Positions 1 to 11,205 of a stretch of 64,000 bases of DNA are shown in pieces. This DNA comes from Aquabacterium sp. NJ1 (GTDB taxonomy: Bacteria; Pseudomonadota; Gammaproteobacteria; Burkholderiales; Burkholderiaceae_C): contig NZ_JRKM01000001.1 of assembly GCF_000768065.1 (NCBI RefSeq), positions 2,108,001 to 2,172,000 of the forward strand, given 5' to 3'. Numbering within the stretch: position 1 is the stretch's first letter; each line of letters begins with the position of its first letter. The position numbers and the translations under genes are program-made. The notes below the pieces were generated by a model. It was given only the letters and a program-made list of their open reading frames with translations. It had not been told where the DNA came from and did no database searches.

Positions 1-553
<553 letters not shown>

Positions 554-853
554 ATGGCCCTGACCCCTGCCGACGTCAGCCGCATTGCCCAACTCGCCCG
601 CCTCGAACTGAGTGCCGACGAGCAAGGCGCGATGCTGACGCAATTGAACGAATTCTTCGACATCGTCGAGAAGATGCGCGCGGTGGACACCTCCGGTGTC
701 GAGCCGCTGTACACCCCCTTGTCCGCCATCGAGGACGTGACCCTGCGCCTGCGCGAGGACGCCGTCACCGAGCCCAACAACCGGGAGGCCAACATGGCCA
801 ACGCCCCCGCGCAAGACGGCGGCCTGTTCCTCGTGCCCAAGGTGATCGAATGA
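554..853 (+). CDS. gatC: Asp-tRNA(Asn)/Glu-tRNA(Gln) amidotransferase subunit C
   Basis: This 99-residue protein is the small subunit of the cytoplasmic GatCAB complex, which converts misacylated Glu-tRNA(Gln) and/or Asp-tRNA(Asn) to the correct amide form. GatC wraps around GatA and GatB and stabilises the complex. Length and pattern fit the family: an N-terminal helix ([12 protein letters not shown]), a central region with the V-E-P-L-Y-T-P motif, and a C-terminal [17 protein letters not shown] segment near residues 69-85. It is the first gene of the operon and overlaps gatA by the four bases ATGA, which suggests translational coupling. No strong Shine-Dalgarno precedes the ATG. Confidence 0.96.
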   Translation: MALTPADVSRIAQLARLELSADEQGAMLTQLNEFFDIVEKMRAVDTSGVEPLYTPLSAIEDVTLRLREDAVTEPNNREANMANAPAQDGGLFLVPKVIE

Positions 854-2343
854 CGACCGCATTGCATGACCTGACCCTGGCCGAGCAAAGCCAGCAACTG
901 GCATCCGGCCAGACCACCAGCGTGGCGCTGACGCAGCACGCACTGGACCGCATCGCCGCGCACACCGAGCTGGGCGCCTTCCTGCATGTGGACGCCGCGG
1001 GCGCGCTAGCTGCCGCTGCCGCGTCCGATGCCCGCCGCGCGGCCGGCCAGGCCCTGAGCCCGCTGGATGGCGTGCCCATCGCGCACAAGGACATCTTCGT
1101 CACGCAAGGCCTGCCCACCACGGCGGCCTCGAAGATGCTCAAGGGCTACCAGTCGCCATTTGACGCCACCGTGGTGGCGCAGCTCAAGGCCGCTGGCGCG
1201 GTGACCGTGGGCAAGCTCAACTGCGACGAGTTCGCCATGGGTGGCGCCACCGAAAACTCCGCCTATGGTGTGGCCCGCAATCCGTGGATGCTGCAGCAGA
1301 TCGCAGGCGGCTCGTCGGGTGGTTCAGCCGTGGCCGTCTCGGGGCGACTGGTGGCAGGCGCCACCGGCACCGACACGGGCGGCTCGATTCGCCAGCCTGC
1401 GGCGCTCACCGGCATCACCGGCATCAAGCCCACGTACGGCCGCTGCTCGCGCTACGGCATGATCGCCTTTGCCTCGTCGCTCGACCAGGCTGGCCCCATG
1501 GCCCGCACCGCCGAAGACTGCGCCATGCTGCTGCAAGCCATGAGCGGGTTTGACGAGCGCGATGCCACCAGCGCGCAAGAGCCTGTGCCCGACTTCATGG
1601 CCGTGATCAACACGCCCCGTGCCGATGCCACCACGGCCCAGCCGCTCAAGGGCCTGCGCGTGGGCGTGCCCAAGGAATTCTTCGGTGAAGGCGTGAGCGC
1701 CGATGTGCTGGCCGCCACGCGTGCAGCGCTGTCTCAGCTCGAAGCCATGGGCGCCACGCTGGTGGACATCAGCCTGCCACGCACCGAGTTGTCCATCCCC
1801 GTGTACTACATCATCGCGCCGGCCGAGGCCTCGTCCAACCTGAGCCGCTTTGATGGCGTCAAGTTCGGCCATCGTGCAGCCAAGTACGGTGACTTGAACG
1901 ACATGTACCGCAAGACCCGCGCCGAAGGCTTCGGCCCCGAGGTCAAGCGTCGCATCATGATCGGCACCTATGTGCTGTCCCATGGTTATTACGATGCCTA
2001 TTACTTGCAGGCACAGAAGCTGCGGCGCATGATTGCCGATGACTTCCAGGCCGCGTTCAAGGCCTGTGACGTGATCGCTGGCCCGGTGTCGCCCAGCGTC
2101 GCGCGGCCCATCGGTTCGCAAACCGACCCGGTGGCCGAGTACCTCGCCGACATCTTCACGCTGCCTGCCTCGCTGGCGGGCCTGCCCGGCATGAGCGTGC
2201 CCTGCGGCTTTGGTGAACACGGCCTGCCCGTTGGGCTGCAGTTGATCGGCAACTACTGGCAGGAAGCCGGTTTGCTGCACACCGCGCACGCCTTCCAGCA
2301 AGCCACCGACTGGCACCAGCGCCGCCCCGCGAGCCTGTCATGA
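850..2343 (+). CDS. gatA: Asp-tRNA(Asn)/Glu-tRNA(Gln) amidotransferase subunit A
   Basis: This 497-residue amidase-signature enzyme releases ammonia from glutamine (or asparagine) for transamidation of misacylated tRNA on GatB. The Ser-cisSer-Lys triad is visible: Lys80 in IAHKDIF, Ser155 in GGSSGGSA, and Ser179 in [10 protein letters not shown], the likely nucleophile. These numbers match characterised GatA enzymes almost exactly. Its start overlaps the gatC stop (ATGA) and its stop overlaps the next start (ATGA), so three genes are translationally chained. Length is normal and no defect is seen. Confidence 0.97.
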   Translation: MTTALHDLTLAEQSQQLASGQTTSVALTQHALDRIAAHTELGAFLHVDAAGALAAAAASDARRAAGQALSPLDGVPIAHKDIFVTQGLPTTAASKMLKGYQSPFDATVVAQLKAAGAVTVGKLNCDEFAMGGATENSAYGVARNPWMLQQIAGGSSGGSAVAVSGRLVAGATGTDTGGSIRQPAALTGITGIKPTYGRCSRYGMIAFASSLDQAGPMARTAEDCAMLLQAMSGFDERDATSAQEPVPDFMAVINTPRADATTAQPLKGLRVGVPKEFFGEGVSADVLAATRAALSQLEAMGATLVDISLPRTELSIPVYYIIAPAEASSNLSRFDGVKFGHRAAKYGDLNDMYRKTRAEGFGPEVKRRIMIGTYVLSHGYYDAYYLQAQKLRRMIADDFQAAFKACDVIAGPVSPSVARPIGSQTDPVAEYLADIFTLPASLAGLPGMSVPCGFGEHGLPVGLQLIGNYWQEAGLLHTAHAFQQATDWHQRRPASLS

Positions 2344-3209
2344 ACACCACTGCTTCAGCCCTCCACACGGATGGCATGACCGTGCGCCACCTCGATGTGG
2401 ACATCAGTCAGGGCTTTCCGATCTACTGGAACAACAACGACGCCTACCGTTCGCAATTGCTGAACGCGTTGTCGTTCATGTTCCCGGTGGGCGAGCAGTT
2501 CTTCATCGACAGCGTGCGCCACTACGCCCAGGATGTGGCCGCGCAAGGCGACACGCAACTGGCGCAGGACATCAAGCACTTCGCCGGCCAGGAGGCCACG
2601 CACCGCCACCTGCACCAGCAGTACAACGACTTCCTGGTGGCCAAGGGCTACACGCCCTGGGTCGAAGAGGCGCTCAAGCGGGTGATCCGCCTCACGCGCT
2701 TCTTCTCGCCGCTGAGCAAGCTGGCCATCACCGTGTGCTACGAGCACTTCACCGCCATCCTGGGTGATGGCCTGCTGCGCCACCCAAGCTGGTCTGAAGG
2801 CATGGCCCCCACCATGCGCACCATCTGGCTGTGGCATGCGGCCGAAGAGTCCGAGCACAAGGCCGTGGCCTTCGACACCTACCGCGCCATGCATGGTGGC
2901 TACGGGCGCCTGCGTGCCTTTTACCTGCTGATCTCGCTGGAGTTCCTGGTGTACGCCTTCGTGCAAAGTACGATCATGCTGCTCAAGGACGGCCAGTTCT
3001 TCAAACGCCAGACCTGGGGCAGCGCGCTGCGCTTCTGGCTGGGCCGCGAAGGCATCCTGTGGCACACCGCGCCACACTGGCTGGCCTTCCTCAAGCCCGG
3101 CTTCCACCCCTGGCAACACGACAACCGGGCGCTGGTGGCGCGCTGGCGAGCTGAGTTCGCCAACGCCTACCGCCCCTTGACCCCACAAACTACGCGATCC
3201 CCCGCCTGA
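2340..3209 (+). CDS. Predicted metal-dependent hydrolase, diiron ferritin-like family
   Basis: A 289-residue protein resembling the family of predicted metal-dependent hydrolases with a ferritin-like helical fold (COG3687 type). Repeated Glu/His helix motifs that could hold two metals are visible: E in [33 protein letters not shown] and [18 protein letters not shown] hydrophobic stretch near residues 195-215 ([17 protein letters not shown]) suggests membrane association. The start overlaps gatA by ATGA and gatB follows 5 bp after its stop, so it is embedded in the gatCAB operon. No link to tRNA amidation is known to me; the substrate is unknown. Family assignment is firm, function is not. Confidence 0.8.
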   Translation: MNTTASALHTDGMTVRHLDVDISQGFPIYWNNNDAYRSQLLNALSFMFPVGEQFFIDSVRHYAQDVAAQGDTQLAQDIKHFAGQEATHRHLHQQYNDFLVAKGYTPWVEEALKRVIRLTRFFSPLSKLAITVCYEHFTAILGDGLLRHPSWSEGMAPTMRTIWLWHAAEESEHKAVAFDTYRAMHGGYGRLRAFYLLISLEFLVYAFVQSTIMLLKDGQFFKRQTWGSALRFWLGREGILWHTAPHWLAFLKPGFHPWQHDNRALVARWRAEFANAYRPLTPQTTRSPA

Positions 3210-3214
3210 CGCCC

Positions 3215-4708
<1,494 letters not shown>

Positions 4709-4821
4709 TCCGGGCCGCCATGCCGGGCTCGCACATTGGCGAATCCGGCATGGCATTGGCGCGCACGGCACAGGCGTCGTCCCTAGGATGACGCCATCCT
4801 GCCGCTCGCCCCGCCCGCACC

Positions 4822-6402
4822 ATGAGCCTGTCCGCCCCCATCCCGCTGTCTCGCGCCACCCCGTGGCACACCTGGCTGCTGCGTGCAGTCGCCCTGGCGA
4901 TGACGCTGGCCATGCTGCTGTACGGCCTGGCCGCCATCGATGCTGGGATCGTCAACTACCGGGGCGCGGGCAATGCTGAAGTGGCCGCCAAACGCATGGC
5001 CATGCAGCGTGCCGCCGAAGCCGGGCAGACGGTGGGCGACACAGCAGAGATCGCCGAGCATTCCAGCATCATGCTGGCCCTGCTCAGCAAGGTCAGCTCG
5101 CCCACCTATGCCTACGGCAAGAGTGGCCTGAGCGAGCCGCTGATCCACTACGCCACCATGCCCAAGGCCAACGGCATCGTGCTGTCGGTGCACAACGTGC
5201 TGGGTGGCGCCTGCATGTTGTTTGGCGCGCTGCAGTTCTGGCCAGCCTTTCGCCGGCGCTTCCCGCTGTGGCACCGCGCGTTTGGCAGCATCTACCTGGT
5301 GGCCGCGCAGGCCGCCATGGTCGCCTCGATGGTCTACCTGGTGCGCACACCGATTGCCGACATCTACGACCAGCTCACCTTCTATGTGGGCCTGTGGGGC
5401 CTGGCCGTCGGGGTGACGCTCAGCCTGTGGATGGCCATCTATTCGATGTGGCGCAAGCAGATCGCCCAGCACCAGGCCTGGATGTGCCTGAACTACGGCA
5501 TGTTGCTGACCGCGCCCATCCAGCGTTATGGCTGGCTGGCCTTTGGTGCTGCCGCACCGCAGTTGCGCCAGCTGGAAGCCAACTATGCCGTCACCGGCGT
5601 GCTGGTGCCACTGTGCGTGATGATCGGCTACGGCCTGTTCAACATCAACCGCTGGCTGCAGGCGCCGCGCTCGGCCAAGGCCATGGACAAGGTGGCGCAA
5701 GGCTTCAAGGCCCAGGCCGGGCTGGGGCGCACGCTGGCGCTGCTGGGCCTGCCGGTGTTGCTGGCCGCAGGGGCCAGCACGGTGCAACACTACCTGCTGA
5801 ACCCCGGGCTGGGCCAGGCCATCCACGCCGCCGAGCTGATCCCCGCGGGCGTGATCCAGATGGAAGACGCCGTGGTGGCCGAGCATGCGCTGAGCCGCAC
5901 CGTGTTCGCGCTGGCCACCTTGCTGGGCCTGCTGGGCGGCGCACGCCTGTTGTGGACCGCCTTTGTCACCCAGCAGCCTGCGGCACGTATTCTGGGCGCG
6001 GGCACACAAGCGCTGGCAGCCGGTGGCGCCATCGCAGGCGCCCTGCTGGTGATGTGGGGCGTGCACATGGGCATGCCCAGCTTTGCCACCATCCAGGGCG
6101 GCGCCCTGTACGTGTTCGGCGGCGCCATCACCATGCTGTTCTCGGCCTTGCTGGGCCTGGCCTTGCACCTGCGGCAAGTCGCCTGGGCCAAGGAGTGGGG
6201 CCTGTTCGTGATCGCCTGCCTGGTGGCCACCCCCAGCTTCTACTGGATGTTGCCCGCGCTGGGCGCCATGGGCTTTGATGCCTCGTTCGTGAAGGCAGGC
6301 CACGTGTTCCGTCTGGCCAGCTACGGCCAATGGATGTTGATGATCGGCATCTTCGTGTACGCCATCTACGGCGAAGCCACGCACAGTAAACTGGCCCGCT
6401 GA
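4822..6402 (+). CDS. DUF2306-type polytopic membrane protein
   Basis: A 526-residue inner-membrane protein with about ten to twelve hydrophobic segments. The first is near residues 20-40, followed by a roughly 70-residue hydrophilic loop. The central part matches the DUF2306 pattern: a helix with SVHNVLGGACMLFGALQF, an Arg-rich turn (FRRRFPLWHRAFGSIYL), and later WRKQIAQHQAWMCLNYG. Conserved His and Arg residues near helix ends could bind a cofactor, but this is speculation. A second membrane block (residues 290-520) has no clear relative. It is followed 14 bp later by an AraC-type regulator and then a DUF2834 gene, so the three probably form one operon. The ATG at 4822 precedes the first membrane segment and fits well. 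Confidence 0.75.
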   Translation: MSLSAPIPLSRATPWHTWLLRAVALAMTLAMLLYGLAAIDAGIVNYRGAGNAEVAAKRMAMQRAAEAGQTVGDTAEIAEHSSIMLALLSKVSSPTYAYGKSGLSEPLIHYATMPKANGIVLSVHNVLGGACMLFGALQFWPAFRRRFPLWHRAFGSIYLVAAQAAMVASMVYLVRTPIADIYDQLTFYVGLWGLAVGVTLSLWMAIYSMWRKQIAQHQAWMCLNYGMLLTAPIQRYGWLAFGAAAPQLRQLEANYAVTGVLVPLCVMIGYGLFNINRWLQAPRSAKAMDKVAQGFKAQAGLGRTLALLGLPVLLAAGASTVQHYLLNPGLGQAIHAAELIPAGVIQMEDAVVAEHALSRTVFALATLLGLLGGARLLWTAFVTQQPAARILGAGTQALAAGGAIAGALLVMWGVHMGMPSFATIQGGALYVFGGAITMLFSALLGLALHLRQVAWAKEWGLFVIACLVATPSFYWMLPALGAMGFDASFVKAGHVFRLASYGQWMLMIGIFVYAIYGEATHSKLAR

Positions 6403-6416
6403 ACACGACCCGGCCC

Positions 6417-7505
6417 ATGGTGAGCCCAGACCGCATCCTCAAGAGCCTGACCTTCCCCATCCAGTACCTGGAGATCGGGGAGTCGCTCGCCCGCGAGCTG
6501 CACCAGGATGTCGAGGCGCTGTACCACCACTGCGGCATCGACCTGCCCCGGCCCTTCATGCCCTGGCAGACCATCACCGGCAAGCAGATGCAGCTGGCGC
6601 TGGAGTTCTTCCTCAAACTGTGCCCGCCGGGCCCGCCGCCGCTGGTGCCCTTCATGGCGCACTTCCCGCTGACCACGCACGGCCCGGTGGGCATGCTGGC
6701 CATCACCTCGGCCAACCTGGGTGAAGCCCTGCAAGGCGCCTTGAAATACGCACCCCTGGTGATGCCGGCCTACAGCATGCGCCGCCAGGACGTGGGCGAC
6801 GAAGTCCACATGATCATCGAGCGACTGCACGACTTCGGCGCCGTCAACGACTTCTTCACCGAGACCGTGGTGGCCGCGCCGCTGAAGATCATGCCCTTCC
6901 TGACCCAGCCGATTTCGGGTGGCACGGTCTACCTGATGCACAGCCCCATGGGTGACCCGGCCGAGTACGAAGCGGCCTTTGGCCTGAAGTTCGTGTTCAA
7001 CGCCAAGCAGAACAAGATCGTGTGGCCCAGGCAGGATCTGGGCATCCCGCTGATCGCGCGCAGCCGAGCCTCGCACATGCTGATGAAGGCCACGCTGGAG
7101 CAGCAAAGCCAGGCCCGCATCGACATGAAGCCGACCACCCAGGAGGTCAAGCGCCGCCTGCAGGCCGCGGTGCGCCAGAAACAGATCGTGGATGCCGATG
7201 CCCTGGCACAGGCCCTGGCCATGTCCCCCCGCACCTTGAGCCGCCGTCTGCAAGACGAGGGCACGACGCTGCCGCAGTTGCGTACCGAGGTGGGCGTCGA
7301 GTACGCCGAGCTCTTGCTGCTGGAGACGGACAAATCCATCGCGCAAGTGGCGCATGCCGCCGGCTTTGCCGATGCGGCCGCCTTCACCCGGGCGTTCAAG
7401 CGCGCCACTGGCCAGACACCCTCGCAGCGGCGCACAGGCTCGGCGCAGCTGGATGCCCCCATCAACCCGGCAGCCCGGCCTGCCAGCACACCATCCTCAT
7501 CATGA
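6417..7505 (+). CDS. AraC-family transcriptional regulator with arabinose-binding-like domain
   Basis: A 362-residue DNA-binding regulator. Residues about 20-210 form the N-terminal ligand-binding domain found in OruR/ArgR-like AraC proteins (GPVGMLAITSANLGEAL block). Residues about 245-345 hold the double helix-turn-helix: the first helix pair around LAQALAMSPRTLSRRL and the second around IAQVAHAAGFADAAAFTRAF, followed by TGQTPSQRR. It likely controls its own operon or neighbouring genes in response to a small organic effector that cannot be named. Its stop overlaps the next start (ATGA), which indicates coupling with the DUF2834 gene. Confidence 0.88.
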   Translation: MVSPDRILKSLTFPIQYLEIGESLARELHQDVEALYHHCGIDLPRPFMPWQTITGKQMQLALEFFLKLCPPGPPPLVPFMAHFPLTTHGPVGMLAITSANLGEALQGALKYAPLVMPAYSMRRQDVGDEVHMIIERLHDFGAVNDFFTETVVAAPLKIMPFLTQPISGGTVYLMHSPMGDPAEYEAAFGLKFVFNAKQNKIVWPRQDLGIPLIARSRASHMLMKATLEQQSQARIDMKPTTQEVKRRLQAAVRQKQIVDADALAQALAMSPRTLSRRLQDEGTTLPQLRTEVGVEYAELLLLETDKSIAQVAHAAGFADAAAFTRAFKRATGQTPSQRRTGSAQLDAPINPAARPASTPSSS

Positions 7506-7951
7506 CCCTGACACGTCGGCAAACCGCGCTGTGTGCGCTTTATGCCCTGATCGCCCTGGCAGCCCTGGCGGGCACCGCCGCCCAGCTCAAGCCGTATCTG
7601 GCCCTGGGCGTGGTGCAAGGCAATGTGCACTTCTGGCAGGACACGCTGCTCAACGCCGCCAGCCGCTTCATCACGGTGGACATCATGTTCGTGTTCCTCG
7701 TGGTCTGGCGCTGGATGCTGACGGAGGCACGCCGGCTGAGGATGGGTGGCTACGGCTGGTACTTCCCGGCTTCGCTGCTGATTGCCTTCAGCGCGACGCT
7801 ACCGGTGTTCATGATCCACCGCGAGATCGCGCGCAGCCGCCTGCCCCAGGCGGAGCAGGAAAACACGGGCCTGCTGGGTGGGTTGAGCGTGCTGCTGGTG
7901 GGCGGCGTGGCACTGGCCTACACCTGGCGGGCGGTCGTGCTGGCGGGTTGA
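7502..7951 (+). CDS. DUF2834-type small membrane protein
   Basis: A 149-residue protein with four predicted membrane segments, at roughly residues 8-26, 52-72, 80-100 and 120-140. The spacing and the pattern of an Arg/Trp-rich loop (RRLRMGGYGWYFPASLLIAF) after the second segment fit the DUF2834 family. No catalytic motif is seen. The start was chosen because the ATG overlaps the AraC stop codon (ATGA). Function unknown; context links it to the DUF2306 protein and the AraC regulator. Confidence 0.7.
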   Translation: MTLTRRQTALCALYALIALAALAGTAAQLKPYLALGVVQGNVHFWQDTLLNAASRFITVDIMFVFLVVWRWMLTEARRLRMGGYGWYFPASLLIAFSATLPVFMIHREIARSRLPQAEQENTGLLGGLSVLLVGGVALAYTWRAVVLAG

Positions 7952-7970
7952 GCGCGCTGGCGTCTTGCTC

Positions 7971-8663
7971 TTACTTGACCAGGCGCCGCTCACCTTCGCA
8001 CCCGTCCTTGAAGGCACGCAACTCCGCGGCAAAGGCGTTGACGCGTTGATCCAGCTCGCCCGACCGCTTGTTGAACAGATCCACCCGCTCGCTGAAACCC
8101 ACCACGCTCCGGTTGAGCTCATCACGCGCCCGATTGGCCTCTTGCCCCCGCTGGTTGCTCTGACGCACCTTCTCGTTGTGCAGCTTGACGCGCTGGTTGA
8201 ATTGATCGATGTCTGCGCGTGCGGTCCGGGCATCCTGGCCCTTGTTCGCACTGGTTTTTTGCAAGGCCTGCTTGCGGGCATCGAGCTCACGGCTTTCTTC
8301 GGCCAGCGCGCGTTGATCCAGGCGCAGCAGTTCAAACTGCTTGTCCAGCGCGGCACGTCTTGCCTCCAGTGCGGCACGCTCTTCTCGCAAAGGTTGCACG
8401 CCGATTTGCAGGGCTTGCCGCTCGGTGTCGAGTTCGGCTCGGCGAGACCGCAGCCCCGTGCTGCCGCTCATGCAGCGCTCGATGGCCTCGATCGAGGTGG
8501 TCGCCATGTCCTCGGGCATTTGCGATTTCCAGCGCATCACAATGCCCGGCAACTGCACAGGCTCTGACTGTTGCGCCATCGCCGTCGACGCCCCCAAGGC
8601 CATGACAACGGCCTTGACCAAGCGCCCATGAAACAGCGCCCTCTGTCTGATCTTTGTCGTCAT
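7971..8663 (-). CDS. Exported coiled-coil protein of unknown function
   Basis: A 230-residue protein with an N-terminal Sec-type signal peptide (basic start, then VKAVVMALGASTAMA, cleavage probably near residue 30) followed by a long helical region rich in Arg, Glu, Gln and Leu (about residues 70-215). That region has strong heptad character, for example LRSRRAELDTERQAL and FDKQFELL-like repeats. It contains a few Cys residues (RCMSG, KDGCEG) that could form a disulfide in the periplasm. It lies 39 bp downstream of another exported coiled-coil gene on the same strand, so the two may act together. No known family was recognised. Confidence 0.65.
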   Translation of the reverse strand: MTTKIRQRALFHGRLVKAVVMALGASTAMAQQSEPVQLPGIVMRWKSQMPEDMATTSIEAIERCMSGSTGLRSRRAELDTERQALQIGVQPLREERAALEARRAALDKQFELLRLDQRALAEESRELDARKQALQKTSANKGQDARTARADIDQFNQRVKLHNEKVRQSNQRGQEANRARDELNRSVVGFSERVDLFNKRSGELDQRVNAFAAELRAFKDGCEGERRLVK

Positions 8664-8702
8664 AGGGGCACTCTAGCCACCCTTGATGACGACAACGCGA
8701 CA

Positions 8703-9422
8703 TCAACGAGGCAAGGAAGCCCCTTCCGAGGTCCCCGGCGGGGCACCACCCCACAAGCGCTTGAGCCGGGCGAGCTCGGCGTCGTACAGCGCATTCACCC
8801 GGGCGATTTCAGCCGTCTGCTGCGTGATGATGTCCTGCTGCGCCTGCTGCTGGGCATCGTTGGCTTCCAGCTTGCTCTTGAGCTTGTAGGGCAGACGCCG
8901 GCCCTTGTAGAACTCGGTTTCGGCCGTCAGGGGCTTGCGTTCTTCCTGCAGCTCCTTGAGGTGCAACTCGGAGGCGGCGATGCCCCGACGCAGGTCATCC
9001 AGGGCCGCTTCACGCGCCTTGTTGTGCGCAGCCTCATTGGGGAAGCGCAGCATCAGGTTGCGGTCACGCCGCACCGCGTCTTTCTGGGCCGCTTCGGCCA
9101 GTTCCTTCTGGCGCTGGCGCTCTTCGGCAGCGGCACGCTCCTCGGCGTTCATGCGGGGCGGCAGCGTCTTGCGCTGAGAGCCGTCCTTGTTGAGCACGCG
9201 CTGCTCGCGGTCCAGGCACTCGGGGATCGGGCGGTCCGAGGTGATCCGCTTGCCGGAGGCGTCCACACAGGTGTAGATGCCGGCCGCGTTCGGCGTGTTG
9301 CCTGATGACGATGTGGCCGCCAACGCACAGGGAGCCTGCGCCAGCATGCACGCCGCGACCAGTTTCGCCCCAATATGGGGCGTGATCCAGCGTTCAAGGG
9401 CTCCCGACTCAAACCTCATCAT
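8703..9422 (-). CDS. DUF4124-containing exported coiled-coil protein
   Basis: A 239-residue protein with a signal peptide (AKLVAACMLAQAPCALAA, cleavage near residue 37). It then has a short DUF4124-like segment with the typical pattern IYTCVDASGKRITSDRPIPECLD, the beta-strand unit found in many beta- and gammaproteobacterial envelope proteins. Residues about 80-220 form an Arg/Glu/Ala-rich helical coiled coil, with a leucine-containing heptad region after PLTAETEFYKGRR. Two adjacent ATG codons (9420-9422, 9417-9419) are possible starts. Probably co-transcribed with the next coiled-coil gene. Role unknown. Confidence 0.75.
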   Translation of the reverse strand: MMRFESGALERWITPHIGAKLVAACMLAQAPCALAATSSSGNTPNAAGIYTCVDASGKRITSDRPIPECLDREQRVLNKDGSQRKTLPPRMNAEERAAAEERQRQKELAEAAQKDAVRRDRNLMLRFPNEAAHNKAREAALDDLRRGIAASELHLKELQEERKPLTAETEFYKGRRLPYKLKSKLEANDAQQQAQQDIITQQTAEIARVNALYDAELARLKRLWGGAPPGTSEGASLPR

Positions 9423-9495
9423 GGCTCCGTGCTGTGGCGCGTACGTCGCACGCCCTTATCGACCGATTGTGACCTGATCCTGTGATTTCAACGGC

Positions 9496-10173
9496 TCAGA
9501 CGCCATAGCGTTGACGGTAAGCCAGCACCGCAGGATGGAAAGCGGTCAACGCCGGATCGGACTCCGTCTGCAGATACTGCAGCAAATCGGCCAGCGTGGC
9601 GATGGCAACAACGGGCAAACCGTAGTGCTGTTCCACCTGTTGCACGGCGCTCTCGCTGGCGTCCTGGCCGTTGGCGGTGGCCTTTTCCTGGCGGTCCAGG
9701 GCAATGGTGACACCGGCCGGCTTGGCGCCCGCCTTCAGAATCAGGTCAAACGACTCACGCACCGAAGTGCCTGCGGAAATCACGTCGTCAATGATCAGCA
9801 CGCGGCCCTGCACGGGGGCGCCCACCAGGGTGCCGCCCTCGCCGTGGTCTTTCGCCTCCTTGCGGTTGTAGGCGAAGGGCTTGTTGTGGCCCAGGCGTGC
9901 CAGTTCGATGGACACGGCCGCGGCCAGGGTGATGCCCTTGTAGGCGGGGCCGAAGAGCATGTCGAATTCCAGGCCAGACGCGATCAGGCGCTGTGCATAG
10001 AATTGCGCCAGGCGGCCCAGCTTGGCGCCGTCATCGAACAAGCCGGCGTTGAAGAAATAGGGCGACAGGCGCCCCGCCTTGGTCTTGAATTCCCCGAACC
10101 GCAGCACCTTGGATTGCACTGCGAAGGCCACGAAGTCCTGGGCCAACGTGTCGTTTGAAGAGGTGTTGCTCAT
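9496..10173 (-). CDS. pyrE: Orotate phosphoribosyltransferase
   Basis: A 225-residue cytoplasmic enzyme of de novo pyrimidine synthesis that joins orotate and PRPP to give orotidine 5'-phosphate. The PRPP-binding signature VLIIDDVISAGTS lies near residues 125-137, the flexible loop with NRKEAKDHGEGG near residues 102-113, and the substrate-binding block FGPAYKGITLA near residues 73-83. Length is normal. It is divergent from the exonuclease III gene with only 15 bp between the two start codons, so its promoter must overlap that coding region. Confidence 0.97.
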   Translation of the reverse strand: MSNTSSNDTLAQDFVAFAVQSKVLRFGEFKTKAGRLSPYFFNAGLFDDGAKLGRLAQFYAQRLIASGLEFDMLFGPAYKGITLAAAVSIELARLGHNKPFAYNRKEAKDHGEGGTLVGAPVQGRVLIIDDVISAGTSVRESFDLILKAGAKPAGVTIALDRQEKATANGQDASESAVQQVEQHYGLPVVAIATLADLLQYLQTESDPALTAFHPAVLAYRQRYGV

Positions 10174-10188
10174 ATAAATGGGTATCTC

Positions 10189-11001
10189 GTGTTTCGTCTG
10201 GTCTCACTCAACCTCAACGGCATCCGATCTGCCGCCACCAAGGGGCTCGTGCCCTGGGCTGAAGCCATGTCTGCCGATTGTATGGGCGTGCAGGAACTCA
10301 AGGTCCACATCGACGACATGCCCGAGCCGCTCAAAGCCGTGGCCGGCATGAACGGGCACTTCCATCATGCAGAAAAGAAGGGCTACTCCGGCGTGGGGCT
10401 GTACACGAAGCACGAGCCTTCGGACGTGATCATCGGCCTGGGCAACAACGACCCCAGCGGCGAGTTCGACCCCGAAGGCCGCTACGTGGAGCTGCGCTTT
10501 GACAAGCCCGGCCGCAAGCTGTCCATCATCAGCTGCTACTTCCCCAGCGGCTCCAGCTCGGAAGAACGCCAGGAGGCCAAGTACCGCTTCCTGGACATCA
10601 TCCACCCGCACCTGGCCTCGCTGCGTGGCGAGCGTGAGTTCATCCTGATCGGCGACGTCAACATCGCCCACAAGGAAGCCGACCTGAAGAACTGGAAGGG
10701 CAACCTCAAGAACAGCGGCTTCCTGCCCGAAGAACGCGCCTGGATGAGCAAACTGCTCGACCCCGCAGGTGAGACGCGCCTGGTCGACGTCTACCGACGA
10801 CTGCACCCCGACACCACGGACGCGTGCTACACGTGGTGGAGCAACCGCGGCCAGGCCCGCGCCAAGAACGTGGGGTGGCGCATTGACTACCACCTGGCCA
10901 CGCCCGCGCTGGCCGAGACCGCGAAACAGGCCGCCGTTTACAAAGACCAGTGGTTCAGCGACCATGCACCACTGACCATCGATTACGACTTCAAGCTGTA
11001 A
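10189..11001 (+). CDS. xth: Exodeoxyribonuclease III (AP endonuclease, ExoIII family)
   Basis: A 270-residue Mg-dependent enzyme that cleaves DNA at abasic sites and degrades 3' ends in base-excision repair. Endonuclease/exonuclease/phosphatase motifs are all present: SLNLNGIRS at the start, the metal-binding Glu in QELK, ILIGDVNIAH with catalytic Asp and Asn, GWRIDYHL with Asp, and SDHAPLTIDY with the terminal Asp-His pair. The start is GTG at 10189; an ATG at 10178 is out of frame, and the conserved N-terminus fits the GTG. It faces away from pyrE with a 15-bp gap. Confidence 0.95.
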   Translation: MFRLVSLNLNGIRSAATKGLVPWAEAMSADCMGVQELKVHIDDMPEPLKAVAGMNGHFHHAEKKGYSGVGLYTKHEPSDVIIGLGNNDPSGEFDPEGRYVELRFDKPGRKLSIISCYFPSGSSSEERQEAKYRFLDIIHPHLASLRGEREFILIGDVNIAHKEADLKNWKGNLKNSGFLPEERAWMSKLLDPAGETRLVDVYRRLHPDTTDACYTWWSNRGQARAKNVGWRIDYHLATPALAETAKQAAVYKDQWFSDHAPLTIDYDFKL

Positions 11002-11205
11002 GCCGCGCGAACACGAACTCCGCCTGCGCCGCCGATCCACCAAGAAGCCAGGCGTCCATGCCGCAAAACCGCGCGCCAGCCGGCCCGTGGTTTGGTTACC
11101 CTTGTCAGAGTCGCGCCGTAAGGCGTATCCAGGCGAGGGTGACGTGACGTACTGACGAGGCCTCGATCCACTGACTCATCCCTGAACCGAGAAGGGGGAA
11201 CGTCC

